Origin: Streptomyces griseocarneus
GTDB taxonomy: Bacteria; Actinomycetota; Actinomycetes; Streptomycetales; Streptomycetaceae
Assembly: GCA_003674045.1 (NCBI GenBank)
Contig: PENC01000031.1
Location: 1-64,000 of the forward strand
Reading direction: 5' to 3'
Length of the DNA stretch: 64,000 nucleotides
The notes below the pieces were generated by a model, which was given only the letters and a program-made list of their open reading frames with translations, ran no database searches and had not been told where the DNA came from. Positions within the stretch are counted from its first letter, which is position 1, and each line of letters starts with the position of its first letter. Below are positions 25,132 through 33,309 of this stretch, piece after piece. Position numbers and translations under genes: made by a program.

Positions 25132-26763
25132 GTGCCGAACTGGCCTCTTGGTCCGTCCGAAGCACCGCTGACCGAAGCCGGCGACCCCATCCATGGAGCG
25201 CTGGGCAGCATCACCACCCGCGGCGCCCGCCCCCGGCAGCGCACCGTACGGACTGTCGTGCTGGCCCTGATGGCGATCCTGGGGCCCGGGCTGATCACCA
25301 TGGTCAACGACGCTGCCGCTTTCAGCACGTATACACAGGCCGGCCAGAACTACGGGACCGGGCTGCTGTGGACACTGGCGCTGCTGGTACCGGTGCTGTA
25401 CGTGAACCAGGAAATGGCCGTCCGTCTCGGCGCGGTCACCGGTGTCGGGCATGCCCGGCTCATCCTCAGCCGGTTCGGGAAGTTCTGGTGCGCGTTCTGT
25501 CTCATCGACCTGCTGCTCTTCAACGCCCTCACCATGATGATCGAATTCATCGGAGTCTCGCTGGCGGTCGGCTATCTCGGCCTGTCCCGGCCGGCGAGCA
25601 TCGCGGCCGCCACGATCGCCGTCGTCGCAGCGGGGGCGACGGGTAGCTTCCGGCGCTTCGAACGCATGGCCATCGCGCTGTGCGTGGGTTCGCTGCTGCT
25701 CATCCCGGTGGGCTTGATCATTCACCCGGCGGTGTCGCGTGTGGCCGTCGGCCTCTTCGTCCCCACCCTTCCCGGCGGGGTGCTCCCCGAAATCCTGCTG
25801 GTGGCCATCAGTATCGTCGGCGCCGCTGTCACGCCATGGCAGTTGTTCTTCCAGCAGTCCTATGTCGTGGACAAGCGCATCACCCCACGGTTCCTGGGCT
25901 ACGGCAAGGCCGACCTGTGGATCGGGATCGCCACCACCGTGGCCGGCGGTGTGCTGATCACGGGTGCCGCGGCGGCGGCCTTCGCCGGGCGCCCCGGGGC
26001 GGGGGGCTTCACCGATGTCGGGGCGGTCGCCGTCGGTATCGAGCACTACGCCGGACGGTTCACGGGGGTGCTGTTCGCCGTCGCCCTCATGGCCGGTTGC
26101 GTCCTCGGCGCTTCCGCGGTGTCCCTGTCCACCGCCTACACGCTGGGCGATGTGCTCGGCCGGCAGCACTCCCTCCACAAACGTGTATGCCAGGCCTGCA
26201 TCTTCCACATGGTCATCGCCGCCCTGGCCCTGGGGTCGGCCGCCGTGGTCCTCACCCCCGACACCCCGCTGGGGCTGATCTCCGAAGGTGTCCAGGCCCT
26301 CAGCGGCATTCTGCTGCCCTCGGCCTCCGTCTTTCTCCTGCTCCTCTGCAACGACCGCGCGGTGCTGGGTCCCTGGGTGAACACACGGGCACAGAACATC
26401 GTGACCGCGTCGGCCATCGGCCTGCTCGTCGCCCTGTCCCTCGTCCTCTCGGCATCCGTCATCTTCCCCGACCTGAGTGCCGCGGACATCGGCCTCCTGC
26501 TGGCCACCGCCTGCGCGGTGGGACTGCTCGCCGTCGCAGCCCACGCCATCGCCCGCCGTCACTCGGGACATCAGCAGGGGGCGCCTCCGCTGCTCTCCCT
26601 CCGGCGCAGAGAAGACTGGCGGACCCCACCCCTGCCCACGCTGCCTCCGCCGAAAATGTCGGCCGGACGTCACTTCGGGCTCCTGCTGCTCCGTGGCTAC
26701 CTCCTGGCGGCCCTCACCCTCGTGGTCGTCAGGATCACGCGGTTGATGCTCGCCCATCACTGA
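25132..26763 (+). CDS. NRAMP-family transporter 3 (altered TM1 site)
   Basis: 543 residues from GTG 25132, which has GGAGG seven bases upstream; the frame is open to 24982, but homology starts after 25132. TM6 keeps VTPWQLFFQQSYVVDKR. TM1 reads GPGLITMVNDAAAF where copies 1 and 2 have MVGDNDAG: two residues are missing and the DAG glycine is Ala, so the metal site is changed. It has the palindrome but no M-box. It converges with lanB, 17 nt apart. Confidence 0.83.
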   Translation: MPNWPLGPSEAPLTEAGDPIHGALGSITTRGARPRQRTVRTVVLALMAILGPGLITMVNDAAAFSTYTQAGQNYGTGLLWTLALLVPVLYVNQEMAVRLGAVTGVGHARLILSRFGKFWCAFCLIDLLLFNALTMMIEFIGVSLAVGYLGLSRPASIAAATIAVVAAGATGSFRRFERMAIALCVGSLLLIPVGLIIHPAVSRVAVGLFVPTLPGGVLPEILLVAISIVGAAVTPWQLFFQQSYVVDKRITPRFLGYGKADLWIGIATTVAGGVLITGAAAAAFAGRPGAGGFTDVGAVAVGIEHYAGRFTGVLFAVALMAGCVLGASAVSLSTAYTLGDVLGRQHSLHKRVCQACIFHMVIAALALGSAAVVLTPDTPLGLISEGVQALSGILLPSASVFLLLLCNDRAVLGPWVNTRAQNIVTASAIGLLVALSLVLSASVIFPDLSAADIGLLLATACAVGLLAVAAHAIARRHSGHQQGAPPLLSLRRREDWRTPPLPTLPPPKMSAGRHFGLLLLRGYLLAALTLVVVRITRLMLAHH

Positions 26764-26780
26764 CCGTCACGAGGCCGTCG

Positions 26781-29700
26781 TCAGGCCCATGAACCAGGGC
26801 TGCCCGGTGCTCTGGAAGCCGTTTCCCGGCGGCGGGCGCGGTGGATCTCCAGTGCGCCGCGGGCCGTGGCCTGGGCGTGTTCCTCGCGTTCCCGGTCGAG
26901 CCCGAGCAGGCGGTTGTGATGCAGGTGCAGGAGAGCGGCCAGTGCGGTGCCGCGCGACGCGGTCTCCCGTGTGCCGGGGGCCCGCAAGAGCGCCCCGTAC
27001 CGGTTGAGCGCGTCGGCGCGCCGCTGCCAGCTCGTCAGCAACTCGGCGCCCCCGGAGACCGCGCGCAGGGCGGCCCAGTCGGCGGACGGGTCGCCGAGCC
27101 GTGCCGTCGTCATACGGCTGTTGCGCAGCGCGTCGTGGGCGGCGGACCGGGGATAGGCAGCGAGCAACCACGCTTCGGCGTCGTCGCCCCCGTGGGCGTG
27201 CCGGAGGATGTCGAGCATGTTGAGAGCGCCCAGGACGGCGGGTTCGAGGCGCAGGCGGCCGGTTTCCAGCAGGCCGAGCTGGGTGATCACGGCATCGCTG
27301 TCCGCGCAGAACGCCTCTTCCGCCGCGGCCATCGCGGCCGGGCCCCCGTAGCGTTCCCATTCGGGATCGTAGGTGTCGAGGGCCAGCCGCCCGGCCAGCC
27401 CGGACCGGTGCAGGCCGGCGAACCAGTCGTGAACGGCAGGCAGCAGTCGGCGGTTGAGGCCGGCCGGCTCCCCGTGGAACCGCAGCCGCAGGTGCGGTGC
27501 CGGGTCCCGGTAGCGGACGAAGAACCAGCGGTCCACCTCGGCGGGGAGTTCCGTCAGCAGGCGCGGCAGGTGGGCGGTGAGGATCTCGTTCTGGCGGGCC
27601 GAGGAGCCGTAGACCTTCGCGTACAGCCACTGCCCGCCCGGTGCCTGCGCGCGGAACGGGCGGGGCGTCTGCGGGCGGGACATTGCCGCGGAACCGGACC
27701 GCGGGACCCCGGTGGGCCGCGGCGGCCGGGCGAACAGGGGGAAGACCGCTTCGGCCGCGTGCGCGCCGTCCTCTCCCGGCAGCCAGCCGTATGCGCTGTC
27801 GCCCGGACCGGGTGTCTCGCGGAGCACCGCGTCCGGCCATCGCGTGACGTCCTGCCTCAGCAGGCGTACGTGCAGTCCGGCGGCGAGGTTGAGTTCGAGG
27901 CTGCGGTCGGCGACGCAGAGCAGCACGTGGTCCGGTACGCCCCAGCGCTCCCGCCAGCAGTCGAGCGCGAGACGCCATGCGTGGTCCGACAGGCCGGTGT
28001 CCGTGAAGAAGGGCTCGGTCGGCAGCCAGCGGGCGGGGGCGAGCACGGTGCGCCCGTACCGCACCCGCGGGGTGTACGGTGCCGCCTCCATGGGGCCCCA
28101 GTCCCAGGAGAATCCCGGCCGTACTCCCGACAGGCGGATCTCGCGCAGGAAGCGGCCCACGTTGCCGATCTGCGCCTTGGGGTTGAGCATGTTCCAGGCG
28201 AGCGGAACGACGCGTCGGCCGGTGCTCGACCGCACCAGGTACAGCCCGTCGAGGTCGGCGCCCACGGCGAGGTCGTCGAGCGGTACGACGTCCGGGTCGT
28301 CGTGGTCGGCGAACGCGCCGACCACGATCCGCTGATCCGCGAAGCGCGGGACCCGGGTCACATTGGCCGATCGCGCATAGGCGGTCCGCAGCGAGAGCTG
28401 GGCACCGACGGCGTCCGTGGCGGCGGTCTCGGCCGCCAGGCTCGCCAGGGCGATGCGCCGTGCCGCGTCGGGCAGCAGGTGTGAGAACCTGCCGATCGTC
28501 GCACCGGCCTGGTCGGCGCCGGTGCCCGGGGTCAGCCACAGCCGGAAGCGGCCGTCCGACAGCTCGTCCGCCGAGCGGGCCAGGACGCGGGCGTAGAGAT
28601 CGAGGGACGCGGGCGGCGGCAGCGTCGGCGCGGGGCTCAGCGCGGCGACGAGACCGTCGTCGAGCACCACCTCCCGTCGCCCGGACAGAATCGCTTCCTG
28701 AGCCAGCGCGAGCCGCAGACCGGCCTCCCGCGTGGCCCCGGCCGTGGCCGTCGGCTTCTCACGTTCGCTGGGCGGCATCAGGTATCCCGCGGGTGCTCCG
28801 AGACCGCGGTCGGGGTCGAGGAGCTCGCACACCGGGACGAGCCGGTCGGTCCCGTACCGTTCGAGGAAGTCACCGTGGTACTGCGCGAGGTGAGGCACCG
28901 TGCGGACGAGGGACATCCGCCACAGCGCCGTCGCCGCGCGTTCCGCTTCGGCCGTCACCGCGGCGGGCAGCCGGACGTCAGCGTCCACCGCCAGGTCCAC
29001 CTGGAGCGGCCGGTCGGCGGCGTGCAGACGCCGCATCAGCTGTGCGACGTCCTCCAGACGGCCGCTCTCCTTCGGCCCCGACCGCAACGCCTCGTCCACG
29101 GTGGAGAGGCCATCGCGCGCGGGGCCGGCCGGGAGCCGGGCGAGCGCGTGTTCCAGGGGATCGGGCGCGTCGGCCGGGGGACGGAGATCGGTGAGCAGGA
29201 ACTCGCGCTCGACCAATTGCCTCAGTACCCCGTCCACCTGCCGGTCGTCGGTACCGGGGAAGCGCGCCCGTATCCGCTCGCGCAGCTCGGTGTAGGCCAC
29301 CGGCCGGGCGGTGTGCTCCAGTACGGCACGGACGGCCGCCGTGTGCCGGACGGAGACCTCGACGACGACCTGGCCGGGGGCACGCGCCGCCGCGTCACGC
29401 TCCGGAACGTACGGCAGGACCAGGCGGTCGCCCCGGACGAAGGCGAGGCCGTTGGCGGTCACCCGCAGGTGTACCAGGACATCCGGCGCGGTCTCCAGAG
29501 TGGTGAGGAAGGCGGTCAGCCAGCCCATGTCGGGCCGGACCGTGACACGGTGCGCGGTGCCGATCCGGGCCTCGGCCCGGTCCGCGACCTGCGCGGCCGC
29601 GACACCGGAGAACAGCCCGAACGGCGTGGGCCGTGAGGCCATGCGCAGGTGATACCGGCTCACCGCGTTCGCCGTCTTGCGGAGCTGCTTCAGTCCGACC

Positions 29701-30002
29701 GGTCCGACCGATTCCTTCGCGCACACCGCGTCCACGACACGCGTCAGCGACGGGCTCGCCACCGCCAGTGCGTCTCGCAGCCCTGACGCCGTAGCGATCC
29801 GCTTCACATACCGGACCAGCCGTTCGTGTTCGTCGGGCGCACCGGGCGGCAGGTCCACCCAGGTGTGCCGGAGCGCGTCATGGGGGAGGACCGGCGCCCG
29901 CAACAGCGCCACCTCGTCGCAGCGGAACAGCGGCGACGGGCTTTCCTCCCGTGCTGCCACGGACCGGGGGTGTCGGACCTGGAAATCGGCTGGTGTGGGC
30001 AT
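26781..30002 (-). CDS. lanB: Class I lanthipeptide dehydratase LanB
   Basis: 1,073 residues, full-length LanB. The N-terminal glutamylation domain includes ANAVSRYHLRMASRPTPFGL and continues to about residue 770. The C-terminal elimination (SpaB_C) domain has QWLYAKVYGSSARQNEILTA and WFFVRYRDPAPHLRLRFHG. The enzyme uses glutamyl-tRNA to dehydrate Ser/Thr in the precursor. It lies 202 nt downstream of lanA on the same strand with a hairpin between. The ATG has AGGGA upstream. Confidence 0.93.
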   Translation of the reverse strand: MPTPADFQVRHPRSVAAREESPSPLFRCDEVALLRAPVLPHDALRHTWVDLPPGAPDEHERLVRYVKRIATASGLRDALAVASPSLTRVVDAVCAKESVGPVGLKQLRKTANAVSRYHLRMASRPTPFGLFSGVAAAQVADRAEARIGTAHRVTVRPDMGWLTAFLTTLETAPDVLVHLRVTANGLAFVRGDRLVLPYVPERDAAARAPGQVVVEVSVRHTAAVRAVLEHTARPVAYTELRERIRARFPGTDDRQVDGVLRQLVEREFLLTDLRPPADAPDPLEHALARLPAGPARDGLSTVDEALRSGPKESGRLEDVAQLMRRLHAADRPLQVDLAVDADVRLPAAVTAEAERAATALWRMSLVRTVPHLAQYHGDFLERYGTDRLVPVCELLDPDRGLGAPAGYLMPPSEREKPTATAGATREAGLRLALAQEAILSGRREVVLDDGLVAALSPAPTLPPPASLDLYARVLARSADELSDGRFRLWLTPGTGADQAGATIGRFSHLLPDAARRIALASLAAETAATDAVGAQLSLRTAYARSANVTRVPRFADQRIVVGAFADHDDPDVVPLDDLAVGADLDGLYLVRSSTGRRVVPLAWNMLNPKAQIGNVGRFLREIRLSGVRPGFSWDWGPMEAAPYTPRVRYGRTVLAPARWLPTEPFFTDTGLSDHAWRLALDCWRERWGVPDHVLLCVADRSLELNLAAGLHVRLLRQDVTRWPDAVLRETPGPGDSAYGWLPGEDGAHAAEAVFPLFARPPRPTGVPRSGSAAMSRPQTPRPFRAQAPGGQWLYAKVYGSSARQNEILTAHLPRLLTELPAEVDRWFFVRYRDPAPHLRLRFHGEPAGLNRRLLPAVHDWFAGLHRSGLAGRLALDTYDPEWERYGGPAAMAAAEEAFCADSDAVITQLGLLETGRLRLEPAVLGALNMLDILRHAHGGDDAEAWLLAAYPRSAAHDALRNSRMTTARLGDPSADWAALRAVSGGAELLTSWQRRADALNRYGALLRAPGTRETASRGTALAALLHLHHNRLLGLDREREEHAQATARGALEIHRARRRETASRAPGSPGSWA

Positions 30003-30087
30003 GGGAAATCCCTGTGCGTGGTTCTCGGGGAAATCGGAAATAAAATTGCGCGGGAATCATGCCCGCTTCTGGAAATTCCAGGTAATT

Positions 30088-30128
30088 CACTGCTGTGGGG
30101 ACGGGGCATACTCGTCCCCACAGCAGTG
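30088..30128 (-). terminator. Hairpin between lanA and lanB
   Basis: CACTGCTGTGGGGACG and its exact complement make a 16-bp stem with a 9-nt loop. Between a precursor and its modifying enzyme this is probably a partial terminator giving excess lanA transcript. Confidence 0.7.
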
Positions 30129-30204
30129 GGATGAATTCCGGGGGCAGGGGAGGCGGCTGTTGGCCAGCCCCCTGGAATTCACCCCGATCGGGGTGGTTCG
30201 TGCC

Positions 30205-30351
30205 TCAGCAGTGCGAAGCGGTGCAGAAGCAGGTGCCCAGCGAGGGGTGCTGTGCGACGGCCTCGTCCACCGGGGTGGCGATCTCCTTGAGGTCCAGGTC
30301 GAAAGCGTCGAACTGGGTCTCGTCCATACCTGCGAACATCGTGGACTCCAT
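30205..30351 (-). CDS. lanA: Class I lanthipeptide precursor LanA
   Basis: 48 residues; GGAGGT lies five bases before the ATG. The leader contains FDLDLKEIATP at residues 17-27, matching the FNLD-type motif recognised by LanB and LanC. The C-terminal core region, about QHPSLGTCFCTASHC, has Ser37, Thr40, Thr44 and Ser46 as dehydration candidates and Cys41, Cys43 and Cys48 for rings. No double-Gly site is seen; cleavage near Ala33-Gln34 is a guess. It is too short to be found by length alone but well supported by its neighbours. Confidence 0.88.
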   Translation of the reverse strand: MESTMFAGMDETQFDAFDLDLKEIATPVDEAVAQHPSLGTCFCTASHC

Positions 30352-30553
30352 GATTGACCTCCATTTTTAATGGCCGGGGAATCCGGCTCGAAATTCACGC
30401 TACGGGGCTTTATGATTCCCGTCAAGCGAGGTTTCCGGGGGGTCCGGAAGTTTTCTTCGTTGATGCGGCTCGCGGGTCCCCGGAACCCTGGAAAAACCGC
30501 CGAAGAAGTCGGTGAAAAGCCGTTGAGTAAGCTGTTCGAAGAGGAGGAATCGC

Positions 30554-31996
30554 ATGGTGGATTCCCGTACTGAAGGCCGCGCCGGAAGCGATGCGGCCGC
30601 AACGTTCCAAGGGGAAGGGTGGTCAGAGCCCATCGGCGTGCCCCAGACCCCCGCTGCTCCCCGCGCGGCGGTCGAGGAGGCGGTCGGAGAGGTCGCCGAG
30701 CGCCTCCGTGACCCCGAACGCGTACGCGAGATCGTCTCCGCGCACGGCAACGCCGACCCGTTCCTCGGGGTGCCCCCGTGGTCGGCGCTGTCGCTCGGCG
30801 ACGGCTACCCGGGTGTGGCCATGCTCTACGCCCGCCTGGGGCACGCCGACAACATCTGGCGCCCGGTGACGCATGCCTGTCTGTCCGCGGCGGTGTCCCG
30901 CCTGGGGAGCCCGGATTCCGCCACCGGCCTCTATCACGGTGCGCCTGCGCTGGTCTTCGCCGTGCGTTGCGCGGTCGCCGGTCCCCGCGACTACGCCGGT
31001 CTCCTCACGGCCTTGGACGCCAGGGTCGCCGACCATGTCGGTGCCCTGCTGGCCCGTGAACGCTCCCGACGGGCGTCCGGGGCCAGGGGCGTCGCGCTCG
31101 CCGGCTACGACGTCATCGCGGGTCTCACTGGGCTCGGGCGCTACCTGCTGGCCTGCGGCGAGGCGCAGCGCCCCTTGCTCCGGGAAGTACTGGCACACCT
31201 CGTCGACCTGAGTCGACCACTGCGGACCGCCGGCCGGGAGCTGCCCGGCTGGTGGGTGCCGGACCCGCCCTCCCCGGCAGCAGGCGACGCGTTCCCCCAC
31301 GGACACCTCAACCTCGGTCTCGCGCACGGGATCCCGGGCCCACTGGCACTGCTGGCCCTCGCCCACCGGGAAGGCATCACGGTTCCGGGCATGGACGAGG
31401 CCATGCACCGCATCGCGGACTGGCTGCTCGGGCATCGCTGCCAGGACACGGCGGGACCGTCCTGGCCCGCGTGTCTCGCTCCCGACCACGAACACGTCCC
31501 GGGAGGGGTCATCGCGCTTCCCACACGTGCCGCGTGGTGCTACGGAACGCCAGGCGTCGCCAGGGCCTTGCAACTCGCGGGTCAGGCGCTCGGCGAGCGC
31601 ACGTGGGAGACCGAAGCCGTCCACGCCCTCCATGCCGTACTGGACCGCCCGCGCGAGGAGTGGGGACTGCGCGACGCCATGATCTGCCACGGCACGGCAG
31701 GGCTGCTCCAGATCGTCACCCGTGTGGCGCACGACAGCGGAGACGTGCGACTGAGCGCCTGGACCGAGCGTCTGACGGACGAGGTGATGGCCCATCACGA
31801 CCCGGCGGCGGCCTTCGCCTTCCCCTCCACGCCTCCGCCGGGAGCGGTTCAGGGGACGGGAGAGCGGCAGGCCTGGGCACGCGACCGAGCCGGTTTTCTG
31901 GAGGGAGCGGCAGGCACCGCGCTCGCGCTGTTCGGCCGGGTGGAACCCGGGGCGGGCGGCACGCTGCCCTGGGACGCAGCCCTGCTGATCGCCTAG
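30554..31996 (+). CDS. lanC: Lanthipeptide cyclase LanC
   Basis: 480 residues; GAGGAGG precedes the ATG by six bases. LanC motifs are NLGLAHGIPGPLALLAL, the zinc Cys in AWCYGTPGVARAL, and the Cys-His pair in ICHGTAGLLQ. The enzyme catalyses Cys addition to dehydroresidues. It is transcribed divergently from lanA-lanB, so the intergenic space 30352-30553 should hold both promoters. No lanT exporter or lanP protease is adjacent. The N-terminal 45 residues are extra and disordered-looking. Confidence 0.92.
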   Translation: MVDSRTEGRAGSDAAATFQGEGWSEPIGVPQTPAAPRAAVEEAVGEVAERLRDPERVREIVSAHGNADPFLGVPPWSALSLGDGYPGVAMLYARLGHADNIWRPVTHACLSAAVSRLGSPDSATGLYHGAPALVFAVRCAVAGPRDYAGLLTALDARVADHVGALLARERSRRASGARGVALAGYDVIAGLTGLGRYLLACGEAQRPLLREVLAHLVDLSRPLRTAGRELPGWWVPDPPSPAAGDAFPHGHLNLGLAHGIPGPLALLALAHREGITVPGMDEAMHRIADWLLGHRCQDTAGPSWPACLAPDHEHVPGGVIALPTRAAWCYGTPGVARALQLAGQALGERTWETEAVHALHAVLDRPREEWGLRDAMICHGTAGLLQIVTRVAHDSGDVRLSAWTERLTDEVMAHHDPAAAFAFPSTPPPGAVQGTGERQAWARDRAGFLEGAAGTALALFGRVEPGAGGTLPWDAALLIA

Positions 31997-32080
31997 CGGC
32001 ACGGCCCGCGTCGGCAGCGCCTGATACAGCGGGATCACGAGACTCCCCCCGACGATGAGGAGAAGGGTGTTCAGGGACAT
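31997..32080 (-). pseudogene. Possible membrane-protein start cut by the lan locus
   Basis: On the minus strand an ATG encodes SLNTLLLIVGGSLVIPLYQA, a convincing membrane helix, then the frame enters the antisense of lanC where it no longer looks like protein. It could be the 5' end of a gene from the M-box 5 module truncated when the lan genes arrived. Confidence 0.25.
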
Positions 32081-32127
32081 GGAGGGCGAGGTCTCGCTTT
32101 CCGGGTGCTGCTGCGGTCGCGGGCCGG

Positions 32128-32230
32128 TCAGGCCGTGGGGGTGAGGTACTCCGGACCAGAGGGGTTGCCCACCGGATCCGGGCTGGAGAAGCGCCGGTGG
32201 CCGGGCAGTTGCCCGGTCCCGGGCACCTTG
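32128..32230 (-). pseudogene. VOC protein C-terminal remnant
   Basis: The frame ending at 32128 reads GQLPGHRRFSSPDPVGNP. This matches the end of VOC-2 (SLPECRRFFSEDPVGNRLEF) with changes. The N-terminal half is not recognisable. It lies downstream of M-box 5, echoing the VOC genes of modules 1 and 2. Confidence 0.4.
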
Positions 32231-32329
32231 TCCGGGCAGGACGAGGCCCTGGGGTCGTCGAAGGCGCGCAGCGACGGCCCGTGGGACGCCGACCGGCAGC
32301 CGGAGGCCGCGCGAAGCAGGGGGAAGTGG

Positions 32330-32404
32330 CTACCGCACGCCGGAGAGAGGCGAGGGCATACGGAATGGTGGGCTGCTGTCGCCCGGACTACTGCAACTGT
32401 CCAT
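32330..32404 (-). CDS. Conserved 24-codon leader ORF after M-box 5
   Basis: The ATG follows GGAAGGAGGCGAG on the minus strand. The peptide begins MDSCSSPGDSSPPFRM and ends SGVR, sharing SSPG, SP and R with the leaders at 6927 and 14850. Confidence 0.6.
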   Translation of the reverse strand: MDSCSSPGDSSPPFRMPSPLSGVR

Positions 32405-32481
32405 GTTTCTCGCCTCCTTCCGGCCGGGACGCACATCGCGTCGTACGGCGCGGCAAGGAGCGGACCGGGCGGGACCCGGTT

Positions 32482-32650
32482 CACCCCAACTCGTCAGAGC
32501 TTTGGCACTGCACGGCGTGATCCCTCCAGGAGGGAAGCCACTTGGGGTCACCCCTTATGTCGGGGAGACCTGTCCTGACCCTGGGCGTCTCTCGACGTCG
32601 TGGGGTCAGTGGCCTGTGTCCGTGCAGAAGCCTCACCGAACGAGGTGCCT
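32482..32650 (-). ncRNA. M-box 5 (ykoK-type Mg2+ riboswitch)
   Basis: The minus strand carries GGCACCTCGTTCGGTGAGG, GGACACAGGCCACTGACCC, GACGTCGAGAGACGCC, AAGGGGTGACCCCAAGTGG and GTGCCAAAGCTCTGACGAG. An ACCGGG-CCCGGT hairpin follows. There is no intact transporter downstream: the transcript would cross a leader ORF and a VOC remnant and then run antisense to lanC. Confidence 0.88.
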
Positions 32651-32682
32651 GCTGTTTCGAACCTCGAGAAGCATAACCCGCT

Positions 32683-32702
32683 ACTTGCGTATCGACGCAA
32701 CT
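32683..32702 (-). promoter_or_regulatory. Palindromic operator 5 with promoter, 5' of M-box 5
   Basis: ACTTGCG-N6-CGCAACT on the plus strand, one mismatch from the consensus. Read on the minus strand, TTGCGT is followed after 19 bases by TATGCT, the same arrangement as at module 1. Confidence 0.7.
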
Positions 32703-33309
32703 ACTTGACCGGGGATTGACCCGGGGCCCGGTACCGTTCCGACTGTCCGTCAGCCGACAGTCGTGCTACCCGCCTTCGCGTCGCTGCTCCGGCAGCCCGG
32801 TCGCGCCCCACCCGAGGGCGGGCGCGTGGTGCAGCGCTTCGTTCATCCATCACGGGGCCGGAGGGGCCTGGGGCATTTGATGCCGGGAGGAGTCAGATCC
32901 ACTTCGGTGGCAGGCGTGACTGCCGCGCCGACGAGCCGCTCGGCGCGGCGGTGGGCCGCGGGCGCGGAGGCGCATGTGTGCCGGGCGGGGCGAGCGGGGT
33001 GGCGACGGCGCGGATGTACCGAGGCGGCAGCGGGCCGCCGAGTGACGGCGTACTCGTCCCGGGCGCCCTCGCTGTCGAGTCCTTACCACCTCACCCGCGA
33101 TTGACGCCGTGCGGGCTGGGGTCTGCCGGTGCTTCCGTGCCGCCACAACCATCCGAATTGCCCGAATTGCGCGTGTCCGGCATGGGCCTTCAGAGCGGCC
33201 TGATGGCGTAAGTACAAGACCTGGGCCCCCTTCCTTTATCCGCGCGGCGCGGGATACCTCTGGACTATGAGCGGCCGGTTGGCGGGCGCAGCGCGGAGGG
33301 GAGCCGGCT
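32703..33309. other. Intergenic, no gene recognised
   Basis: About 600 bases with only low-quality Arg/Ser-rich frames on both strands. It includes the start of the M-box 5 module and the upstream region of the MBL gene. I see no RNA element. Confidence 0.4.
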
